The notes below the pieces were generated by a model. That model was not told where the DNA came from. It did no database searches and saw only the letters and a program-made list of their open reading frames with translations. A stretch of DNA of 20,242 nt, taken from contig NW_006920424.1 in NCBI RefSeq assembly GCF_000344685.1, positions 119,644 through 139,885 on the forward strand. Reading direction: 5' to 3'. Origin of the DNA: Gloeophyllum trabeum ATCC 11539 (Eukaryota > Basidiomycota > Agaricomycetes > Gloeophyllales > Gloeophyllaceae). Below, in pieces: positions 10,345 to 20,242 of this stretch; within the stretch, counting starts at the first letter, position 1; every line of letters begins with the position of its first letter. The position numbers were made by a program, and so were the translations under genes.

Positions 10345-12780
10345 TCACGTCGTCTCGAACCGCTTCAGCGCCCTGGGTCTCCCCGTCACCCTCCTCCCCT
10401 GTGCTATGCGATCCGCTATATGCTCTACAACATCACCGTCTTCCGTCTCCTCCAATACCCGCTTAATGAGGACTTCCATATTCCCCGGACTGCCCGCCTT
10501 CTGCAAGCGCATACTCGGCGCAGGCACCAGGGGGAAGTGTGAAGGCGGCGGTGAGAACTCGGGAAGCCGCTCGTTGACAAGGTCGGAACGGCGCCTGCAT
10601 GTCAATCACAGTCAGAAATACGCGGAATCAACGGGCTAAGAGATAAGAGACATACGCATCGTCAAATGTCCGGATATATCGTCGGACGTTGTTGCCCTGC
10701 ACCGTCAGAGCATCAGGCCCAAGACGAGGCGCCAGACCAGACGCCGACGGGCCCTCATCGCTGGGCGACAACTCCGAGGCGCTCTCTGCCTCCTCTCTGG
10801 CAAGCGTAAGCACCCACATCAGTTATGTGGAGTGTATTGGAAGTCCAAGCAGTCACAAACCTCAGCAGCTGGAAGATCCGCTGCATCTTGCCCACAGCCA
10901 AGATCTTATTCTTGATCTCCTGCCGCCGTTGCGCAATCTCCGTCGCCGACATGCTGAGATCGACAACCGTGCGTGTCTCATCTTCTTCCGAGTCGACGGA
11001 GTCGAGCTCTTCCTCGCTGCATATACTAAGAATAGCGAGGAGCATCTCAGTGACTAACAGCGATTGGAGATTAGTACGTGTAGGGCCGGGATCCGCCACG
11101 GAAGAGAAGGGAAGAGGGGACGTACTCTTGGCGCCAACGAACGGCAGACTCCAAGTGAACGCGTCCATGAAGTTCGGGAGCCAATAGGGGTGGGATGTCC
11201 AGTTGAACTGGCGGATCGTAATGTTCTTGTTCGCATACTTCAGGATCGCGCCGCGGTTGTGGTACACATCCAGGTAGTTTGGCGCGGAGAATATCGTGAT
11301 CACGGAGGTGAACTTCTTTGTGGGAGTCTTCCGGTACATGCGATACCTGTATGGCAGAAGACGTCATTCTCAAGTTGCTCTCTGCACGAAAGAGGGAAGG
11401 TACTTGCCCTTCGTCTTGCGCTTCGTGCCCTCGGATGATACCAAGAAGGTCGTTACGTTCGAGGAATGTGCAAGCGGCGGCATATCTAGCCAGGAAAGTC
11501 AGGACCAGTGATGACGCAGCGCTCGAGCGGGGATTTGAACTAACGTGAAGAAGTACGAACAGCCCCTTGTCTCGTTGTGTCTGAATCCGTACCCCATCAC
11601 GCTTGGATCGTCTGGACTATCAAAGTTGGCAATGGGGTCGGCCCATAGGAGATCACATAACAGGCCATGAGAGCCGGGTTCTTGGAAGCGATCCATCTGC
11701 GAAGAACATAACTTAGTTGCAACGTCGGAAATAAACCTCAAAGAAAGACCCTGCCTTATAGATATCATCCAAGGTGACAAGCTGGGGGGATATTCCTCCG
11801 TGAACACAGAAGAATCGGCCATCCACTACCGCTGCAACGGGTAGGGCGCAAAACGATTGTATACACTCGTCATACACGCGCTCCGAGTACTTGTGTAGAC
11901 CTTGCGTGTATGCCGATGAGAACTTGACCAGGACGGACATGAGGCGTGCTTACATTCCTGCTTGAACGTAAAGTATGCAGTCAAATGCCGGCATTCGTGG
12001 TTGCCTCGTAGGAGGAATATTCGATTAGGGTACCAGATCTTCAGGGTATACAGAAACAGTAGACACTAATCCATGCATTCGATCGTTGGCAGCCATATAG
12101 AAAACGATGGAGACGGAAACGCTCACTTCAATACCAAAACAACCGCGATCCACATAATCTCCCAGAAATAGATAGTTCCCGTTCTCCACCGGCCCTCCAA
12201 CGTCAAACAGCTTCATTAGATCATACTGCGCAGACGGCTCTGAGCAGGGACTTGATCGAGGGTCAGAGATGGCGAGCTCACGTATTGACCATGGATGTCT
12301 CCGCATACTGAGCTCCGCCGGGCTCGTGTCAGGTCGACGCCCAGCCAAGCAGTAAGAGCCAAGACTCACTCGTTACAGGGCCATCGACCGTCAGCAGGTT
12401 AGGCTCCCTAGACAAGACCCCCGTCGCTTGTTGAAGAATGGACAAGGCTTGGAACTCGGTCAACCGACCTTCCCGATAGAAATGGTATCGCAGGAAGTCC
12501 ACGTTCGGTTTCCGTCCGCCGTTTGCGTCCAGCACCCAGAGCTGTTCCTCGGACGGTTTGAAGGCAGCCGGTTCAGGGACCTGTGGGAGACGTCATTGCA
12601 CGATATACGCAAGAACCGCACGGATTCGGGAAATGAAGATCTACGAACAGACTTGACCTGCCGTTCCGTCGTGTTCGGGGGAATATACGGCGGACGCACT
12701 GTCCTTGGCTTATCCTCTGTCTCTTGGATGCGGTAGAGTGCACTTTGATAATAGCCGGAGCCTTGGCCGTCGGCGGCCAT
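10345..12780 (-). CDS. cna1: Calcineurin catalytic subunit A (Ca2+/calmodulin-dependent protein phosphatase 2B)
   Basis: Twelve exons give an uninterrupted 586-residue protein: 12780-12649, 12580-12370, 12307-12282, 12225-12127, 12065-11954, 11900-11755, 11696-11545, 11485-11408, 11346-11126, 11053-10861, 10796-10656 and 10594-10345. The metal and catalytic motifs are all present: GDIHGQ (117-122), GDYVDRG (145-151), RGNHE (176-180), VHGG (H227) and RGHEAQ (H313). The hydrophobic helix that binds subunit B follows (about 373-409), then the calmodulin-binding helix around [17 protein letters not shown] (about 440-456) and the autoinhibitory segment [15 protein letters not shown] (501-515). The enzyme dephosphorylates transcription factors such as Crz1 when calcium rises, with regulatory subunit B and calmodulin. 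Introns are 53-72 bp. Two of them (11697-11754 and 11347-11407) need GC donors. Exon 3 is only 26 nt. Loop sequences differ from typical fungal calcineurin (for example FNWTSHPYW, usually FNCSPHPYW), so it may be a diverged paralogue. The start at 12780 is the first ATG that continues into the conserved RQVKSVPEPAAF region. Confidence 0.95.
11347..11407 (-). other. GC-AG intron in the calcineurin gene (intron 8)
   Basis: The donor reads GG|GCAAGT and the acceptor ATACAG|G. Joining here gives the conserved HEAQDEGYRMYRK across the junction. The nearby GT in GCAAGTACC cannot be used, because it would shift the frame. Confidence 0.8.
11697..11754 (-). other. GC-AG intron in the calcineurin gene (intron 6)
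   Basis: The donor reads AAG|GCAGGG and the acceptor TTCGCAG|ATG, phase 0. The join gives [14 protein letters not shown], matching the family. The nearest GT (three bases further in) would break the frame, so a GC donor is required unless the reference base is wrong. Confidence 0.65.
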
Positions 12781-13169
12781 GAAGTCGGTTTGGTTTAGAT
12801 ACAAGGCGCTAGAAGAGAAACGATGTACGAAAGTGGCCGGCACTCCACGCTTGAAGTCATGCTGCTTTGTGTACGCCGGAGGAAAGCAAATAGCATTTGC
12901 GCAGCGGTGTGTCTCGTCAACATGCTTTACAGCTTGCAGAACTACAAGAAGGATGTTGAGGTGATGCTAACGCATTGGCATTAGGATCCTTTGTAGATGT
13001 CTCTATTTCCATTGACACCAATTCGGAAGGCGGGACCACATCCCCGGCGCTATTTTAACGATGTTTACTACCCGCCGTAAGGCAATTCTATCGCGATAGT
13101 TCTTAAGTACTTTTAGCCGTTATGTAGTATATGGAGCAAGATGACCACCCAGACGGAGATCAAACCCAT
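12781..13169 (-). promoter_or_regulatory. Intergenic region with calcineurin promoter and leader
   Basis: 389 bp separate the ARG5,6 stop from the calcineurin start. No clear TATA box is seen. A 12-bp perfect palindrome, CTATCGCGATAG, lies at 13091-13102. Closer to the gene an upstream ORF of 42 codons (12923-12795, with three in-frame ATGs) ends 14 bases before the main ATG. If transcripts start upstream of it, it could reduce translation of calcineurin. Confidence 0.4.
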
Positions 13170-16124
<2,955 letters not shown>

Positions 16125-16175
16125 GTTGAACTACTAGTAAAGGGGTACGGCCAGCCAGTCAATCCGGATCGACCC

Positions 16176-16182
16176 TTTTATA
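16176..16182 (-). promoter_or_regulatory. TATA box of ARG5,6
   Basis: TATAAAA on the minus strand, inside CTTATAAAAGGG, about 52 bp upstream of the ATG at 16124. The spacing suits a short leader. Confidence 0.55.
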
Positions 16183-16314
16183 AGTTAGCCAGAGATATGC
16201 AGTGAAGCAATGAAGCCGAGCTCGGAATAGAGTCGTATAGCAAAAGTGACTGGATAGGAGACCCCGTACACAGGGCCGTGAGAGTCGCCGATATGAGAGG
16301 ATCTGTGGGGCAGG

Positions 16315-16440
16315 ACTACAGTCCCGGACAACCAAAGACAACAAATTCGGTGACCGGATTTCCTGAGGTCCAGCAGCCGTGGGAACCCCAATTTTATTGC
16401 AGAAACGAGTGATTTCGACTCTAAAGAAGAGATTGGCACG
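16315..16440 (-). repeat. Diverged repeat module, copy A (inverted)
   Basis: The 33 bp at 16315-16347 match 16951-16983 in inverted orientation with two mismatches (core GTCCCGGACA). Weaker similarity continues inward over the GAGTC/GAAATC words near 16410. This looks like one arm of an old dispersed repeat just upstream of the ARG5,6 promoter. Confidence 0.6.
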
Positions 16441-16490
16441 AGCCGATTTCCCATAAACCCCCTGTAGCCTTCAATAATGGGTCGGGATTA

Positions 16491-16590
16491 GCCAAAATTT
16501 TGGCCGTATACAAAACAAATCGGGAAAAATGCGGAAAATATGCCAATCGTCTCCTTTCAATGAGCTGAGTCTGATTCCGGCTTAAATCTA
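16491..16590 (+). repeat. Diverged repeat module, copy B
   Basis: 16491-16530 aligns with 16821-16860 in the same orientation (shared CCAAAATTTTGGCC and GGGAAAAAT), and the CTGAGTC word downstream is also shared. Its start is a 14-bp perfect palindrome, GCCAAAATTTTGGC. Confidence 0.55.
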
Positions 16591-16820
16591 ATAATTGGAC
16601 CAGCCGATATGCAATAATAGCTCTCATAAGTGCAGGCCAAATATGGCAGTCAAGGTAACATGTGTAATAAATTTGAACTTCCTTGCCAGTGGGCAGCCTC
16701 AGAAGGAGGTCTGAAGTCTTCAAAAGCCTAGATGCAGCTCCATGCAAGGGTTTACAGGTCCCCAAAGGCTCAGGGCATGACCTGGGAGGTCCGGTGACTG
16801 TGTAGAATGTTGTTGAAATG

Positions 16821-16983
16821 GCCCAAAATTTTGGCCATATCACAAAGTCGTGGGAAAAATAAGGGGACCTCATTTTTGGATGTTTCCAGCCTCCCTGAGT
16901 CCGAATCTGAAGTCGGTTTCCCGCCAAAAAATCTCGTTCGATCAGAAATCAATTTGTTGCCTTTGCTTGTCCGGGACTGTAGT
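16821..16983 (+). repeat. Diverged repeat module, copy C (most complete)
   Basis: This copy joins the CCAAAATTTTGGCC block also seen in copy B to the GTCCGGGACTGTAGT block also seen inverted in copy A, so A and B are partial copies of one module. A long open frame on the minus strand (16421-16927) spans copies B and C but has no ATG at its start. It repeats the module's translation twice and is not supported as a gene. Confidence 0.6.
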
Positions 16984-18086
16984 GAGACTCTGTGAGATGA
17001 AGGCCGTGTGCGCGCGTTCTGCGCTGTTTTTGCCTGGTAAGCAGCCCCGTCGATCCTCCAAGTCCCTTCAGAGAACCAGAAGCAAACTTCAGAACGGTGC
17101 AATAATGCAAGCAAGGAATGCTCAGCGCTCCTGGGGTCCAGTCAGCACCTGACTTTCCAGCGACGTCACGAGACTCGAACGCGCTCCGTGACAATGCAAG
17201 GCCCACCGCCTAGTGCGAAGTAGTAACTCTTCCGTGGAGTCTTGCCAATATGAGTGTAAAATGCCCTGAGCTCCGAGCGACTAACCCGGATTTCCCGCAG
17301 TGAACGCTGGCTGAAAGAGAAACAGCAAAGTAGAAGGAGAGAAAGACGGCGCCGCGAGGGATGTTGAGGGGAAGATGTTGAGGGAAAGGTGTGCCTTCAC
17401 CCATACTCGAGAGTTGCTGCCAGTGGCTTTATATACGCTGACCGTGGAGGATAGTTGTGGCAAGCAGAGAGTCCTTGCCACAGTGCCAAAGCAGGTAATG
17501 CAATCTCCGTATTAAGGCAACGCATTGTCTCGATCCGGTCATATACGGGAGATCATCCGGGAGTTGGACCTTCTGGCTCGATCTCCACGAAGTAGTTCTG
17601 CGGTGTCTAAGCGGTGTCCGACGATTCATGATATGTACGACATCCAGGCCAGCATACCACACGATGTGTGGCTTCACCTCCTTCTATGCGTCCTCCGTCT
17701 CGCGCTTACTCGTAGCATGGTCGAACTGAGAGCATGACAAACTTCAGTTCCTTCTAAAGCTTTCTCAGATTAACTGACATTCCGACCCTCGTTCATCTTG
17801 AACAGTATCCTCGTTCTCTCATATACTAAGCTCGAACCATCGAAGCGAGGTTGCTGGACACAAGTTCTTATGCAATCAGACGTAATTGTACTGACCACTC
17901 AGCAAAGGAGGTGCGAATTAAGTGTTAATTCAAAGCATACTATTACTGAGCTACGACAGCGAGGGAGTAGATGTGGCGTGAGGGGTATGTCGGAAGTAAT
18001 GGTCTACCAACATACATTGTTGTCAGTTCATTAATTGATTCATTGTAGTGATCCATGAGGAATACATACATCAGGTCATCGGCCGC
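16984..18086. other. Gene-poor stretch
   Basis: No supported gene. A promoter-like stretch lies on the minus strand near 17.4 kb (listed separately). A plus-strand frame at 17525-17737 ends with SIPHDVWLHLLL, faintly like an F-box start. It has no F-box continuation and is not called. Confidence 0.45.
17290..17435 (-). promoter_or_regulatory. Promoter-like stretch without an attached gene
   Basis: TATATAAAG (minus strand, 17427-17435) is followed downstream by long CT-rich tracts (about 17395-17300), the look of a basidiomycete promoter and leader. A 64-codon ORF starts at 17404, too close to the TATA box to be a normal start, and has no recognisable domain. The gene body may have been lost or displaced by the repeat modules further downstream (inference). 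Confidence 0.3.
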
Positions 18087-18863
18087 TTAGAGCTTGAGAA
18101 TGGAGATCACAGTGGCCAGGTTGAGGTTCAGGATGATCGGAACGATGTCACCAATCAGGCCGAGGACAGCTGAGAGCAGGCCACCAACAACGGAGTTGAC
18201 GGCGGCGAGGACAGCAGTCAACAGGGCGGCGACGGCGGCGCCGAGGGCGTTGAGCAGGGGCTGCAGAGCAGCGAGGCCGGTGCCGACAACGTTGAGGAGC
18301 GAGTTGAGCGCACCGAAGACGAGCTGCAAGAGTAGCTTGTGAGCAAAGAATGTAGGGCTGCTAAAATAGACATTCGCTGACCGTCAGGATGTTAGCAACG
18401 AGCTGGGCAACCTCGCCGACGGTGACCTGGGCGGTCCCGGTGACAGAGGCAAGGATGACCTCGACGGGCTGGCCGACGAGAGTCTGGAGCTCAGGGACGA
18501 CACCCTTGAGGATACCCTCAATGCCCTGGACGACAGGCGTCAGAGCATCAACGGTGGCATTGTCCGCCTTGATGAACTCTACACAGCTTCAATCAGAATG
18601 GCGCTAAGTGGGAAAGAAAATATCACCGTACGGATCTGCTGAACGAGGGGAGTGATCTTGGTCTGGACCTCAATTAGGATCTCCTGGACACCACGAGGAG
18701 CATCCGTGCGGGGAACGATGCCGCCGACAACGGGGACGCCGGACACGACACCCTTGACGGTGTCAAGGGCACCAGAGACAGCAGAAGTGTCGACGGGGGC
18801 GGCCGAAGCGAAGCCAGCGAAGGCGGCAGCGGCGACGGTGAAGATGGCGGTGAAAGAGCGCAT
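18087..18863 (-). CDS. Small secreted hydrophobic protein of unknown function
   Basis: Three exons (18863-18632, 18578-18382, 18323-18087), joined by 53-bp and 58-bp GT-AG introns, give 221 residues. The phase-1 donor C|GTACGG for intron 1 is the only nearby one that keeps the frame. The N-terminus MRSFTAIFTVAAAAFAGFASA is a textbook signal peptide, with likely cleavage after FASA and before APVDTS. The mature protein has no cysteine, so it is not a hydrophobin. Its middle is Val/Gly/Thr-rich. The last 78 residues are a long run of Leu/Val/Ala/Gly with regularly spaced leucines and almost no charge, suggesting amphipathic or membrane/surface-active helices. Codons lean strongly to C-ending forms (CTC, GTC, GCC), as in highly expressed fungal genes. 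A TATA box lies about 115 bp upstream. Similar alanine/leucine-rich secreted proteins occur in wood-decay fungi, but no function can be assigned from sequence. A cell-wall or surface protein is the best guess. Confidence 0.82.
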
Positions 18864-18978
18864 TTTGTAAAGATCGTGGGGGTAAGTAAAGGAAAAGGCA
18901 GAGAAGGGTTTTGCTTTAGGAGGGGAGGCGAAGAGCTGACGTGAAAGTCAATGGGGAGTCGCACCGAATATGCTTGGG

Positions 18979-18985
18979 CTTTATA
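18979..18985 (-). promoter_or_regulatory. TATA box of the secreted-protein gene
   Basis: TATAAAG on the minus strand, about 116 bp upstream of the ATG at 18863. A CT-rich leader (about 18905-18870) lies between. Confidence 0.55.
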
Positions 18986-19035
18986 GCGCTCGCCTCAGGG
19001 TTGCTCGGGAGAAAATAGGGATGCGCTCGGTTCTC

Positions 19036-19048
19036 TGATGTCACGTCA
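19036..19048 (-). promoter_or_regulatory. Possible bZIP-type binding site upstream of the secreted-protein gene
   Basis: TGACGTGACATCA on the minus strand is a near-palindrome containing the ACGT core bound by many bZIP factors. It sits about 50 bp upstream of the TATA box, a plausible activator position. It is a single match with no experimental support. Confidence 0.25.
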
Positions 19049-19588
19049 GAATTAGGGCGAAGATCTTCGTCTGATCGGTTGCAGAGGAGAGTAATAAAAC
19101 CGCCGCAGTACAGACGAGATGGATCCGTCGGGTGCGAGTCGAAGACGCGTTCCATTCTTCCATACCCTTGATTAATTTCGCGTCTCCCGGCTCGGGCTCG
19201 AATCCCTCACATACCAAGGTTCCATACCACGTTCCACCTGAAAGGGATATCTCTTCAGGAACTTGGATGGAGCGTGTCTGCTGGCTGCACAAAGGATGAC
19301 CTAAACTCGCCAAACCCAAACAGGTCAATCCCCTTGTTACCTAGAAATCACAGAGCGGTGGAGTACACAAGAAGCATATGAGCGTTGAAGAGGAGGACAG
19401 CGCCAACACGCGAAGTCGTTTCAGCAGACGCAGCGGCCAATCGCAAGCAGGCGTGATGCGTACGGCCGACGAGATGACGGAAACATCTTAGCAACGAAGT
19501 AAACGGATGACGGGATCGAAGACAAGGCTTGCGTTATTTATCGCCCGGCCAAGCGACGGAAGCTGCAGAAGGCGGGGGTGGAGCGGAC

Positions 19589-19617
19589 ACCGTTACCTAC
19601 CGTTACCTTCCGTAACC
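19589..19617. repeat. Three tandem CCGTTACC-type units
   Basis: ACCGTTACCT, ACCGTTACCT and TCCGTAACC follow each other with a 10-bp period. This could be clustered transcription-factor sites on one face of the helix or a short tandem duplication. Confidence 0.4.
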
Positions 19618-19789
19618 CCAGTTATAATGACGGAAGCACTCGCTTGGGTTTAGCGTTTAGGCCGCCTGCAGGGTCAAGACGTCTCGGACCCGTATACTCA
19701 CCCGAGTGACACCAAAAGCGAGATTCCTTAGACTTGGGACTACGCCCCAAGACGCGAGACCAAGGGGTCTTGAAAACCTTATTTTGCCA

Positions 19790-19831
19790 CCCCACCTGAA
19801 CGCCCCCCCTGGGTACCCCACCTCGTCCCCC
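19790..19831 (-). other. Possible G-quadruplex tract (minus strand)
   Basis: Four runs of four to seven cytosines lie within 42 bp on the plus strand (19790-19793, 19803-19809, 19816-19819, 19827-19831), so the minus strand has four G-runs with loops of 9, 6 and 7. Loops this long allow only a moderate G-quadruplex. It lies about 60 bp upstream of a TATA-like box. Confidence 0.3.
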
Positions 19832-19888
19832 TTGACTTCAACGCTCGAGCATCGGTCTACATACAGTACACGTCACCGCCTACACTAG

Positions 19889-20242
19889 TATAATAAGGCC
19901 GTCCGCTACTCTGCTCGACACCCCGTCCTCGCTGTCTTCCCCGTCGACCACCATGCCCTTGCCGCTTCCGGCCGCGGTCCGGGTAGAAGTCTGGTGGCAA
20001 ACCCCAACCCTAGGGTGTACCGCCACGGGTCAGGTGACAACGCCAGCGTCGGCGCCCGGCGTGTCGTCGCCGCCCGCTTTAGGCCTGTCGTCGTCGTCGC
20101 CGACGATGAGCATGGCTGTAGCATTTGTATGTAGTCGTAAAAATATGGAATAAATCTCATTAAATACACAAAATTCGTTTGATGGATTTGACATGTATGC
20201 GCCGCCACTTACACGCTCCGATCGAGCGTCGTCGCCGTCAGG
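19889..20242 (+). other. Unresolved gene candidate at the right edge (strand uncertain)
   Basis: Plus-strand reading: TATAATAA at 19889-19896, a pyrimidine-rich leader, then CACCATG with the ATG at 19953. The frame stays open 58 codons to a GTATGT donor at 20127, and a CAG acceptor lies at 20239-20241. Minus-strand reading: a GTAAGT donor (exon end 20213) and a CTACAG acceptor (exon start 20115) define a 97-bp intron. It would precede a terminal exon ending at 20030 with an Asp/Gly-rich tail, MLIVGDDDDRPKAGGDD. In that frame, however, a stop lies just inside the window edge. The two readings exclude each other, and neither product shows a known domain. Confidence 0.22.

Larger units (their letters stand above)
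19049..19952. other. Gene-poor stretch
   Basis: No supported gene. It contains a 10-bp-period tandem (19589-19617) and a C-rich block (19790-19831), each listed separately. Confidence 0.45.

Noticed and set aside
10689..11548. Plus-strand frames opposite calcineurin
   Set aside because: They are antisense to conserved calcineurin exons; their products are low-complexity and unlike any family.
11521..11550. tRNA-like word GTTCAAATCCCC on the minus strand
   Set aside because: It lies within intron 7 of the calcineurin gene and no cloverleaf can be built around it.
16421..16927. Open frame of 168 codons on the minus strand
   Set aside because: It does not start with ATG, spans two copies of a diverged repeat module (its translation repeats a similar stretch twice) and shows no known domain.
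17525..17737. Possible F-box fragment ending SIPHDVWLHLLL
   Set aside because: The match covers about ten residues, the frame stops soon after, and no further F-box or repeat region follows in any frame.
19176..19216. tRNA-like T-arm word GGGCTCGAATCCC on the plus strand
   Set aside because: The flanking stem does not pair beyond three bases, and no D-arm, anticodon arm or matching acceptor stem lies upstream.

Overview
Organism: the window reads as nuclear DNA of a filamentous fungus, most likely an agaricomycete (Basidiomycota, possibly Polyporales). The genes are cut by many introns of about 50-75 bases with short 5' splice sites and CTNAC-like branch points. The proteins are eukaryotic (calcineurin A, a fused Arg5,6 precursor, an isoprenylcysteine methyltransferase), and several starts have TATA boxes plus pyrimidine-rich leaders. 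The lineage is inferred from protein resemblance; no database search was possible. All five genes called with confidence lie on the minus strand. Layout, left to right: 1-494 holds the 5' part of a BED zinc-finger gene, probably a hAT-type transposase, running off the left edge. 495-3252 has no recognisable gene. 3253-4016 is a two-exon ICMT/Ste14-family methyltransferase. 4066-6769 has no recognisable gene, only a promoter-like stretch followed by an intron-like stretch. 6779-7805 is a 1,027-bp transposon with perfect 316-bp terminal inverted repeats and a 9-bp target-site duplication, the hallmarks of a non-autonomous Mutator-like element (MULE). 7815-10243 is gene-free, with an AT-rich patch near 8.3 kb. 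10345-12780 is an intact 12-exon calcineurin catalytic-subunit gene with two GC-AG introns. 13170-16124 is an intact 6-exon mitochondrial ARG5,6 gene (N-acetylglutamate kinase plus N-acetyl-gamma-glutamyl-phosphate reductase). 16.3-17.0 kb holds diverged copies of one repeat module in both orientations. 17.2-18.05 kb has no supported gene. 18087-18863 is a 3-exon gene for a small secreted hydrophobic protein of unknown function. 18990-20242 is gene-poor, with promoter-like elements and an unresolved gene candidate at the right edge. Function: the genes do not form an obvious pathway or cluster. Calcineurin (calcium signalling), ARG5,6 (arginine synthesis) and ICMT (CaaX protein maturation) are housekeeping or signalling genes. 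They sit beside a transposon-rich, gene-poor left half that contains two independent DNA-transposon signatures (hAT-like and MULE-like). No cluster that looks like a new multi-gene system was found. The most notable structure is the pristine MULE-like element, whose perfect arms suggest recent transposition.
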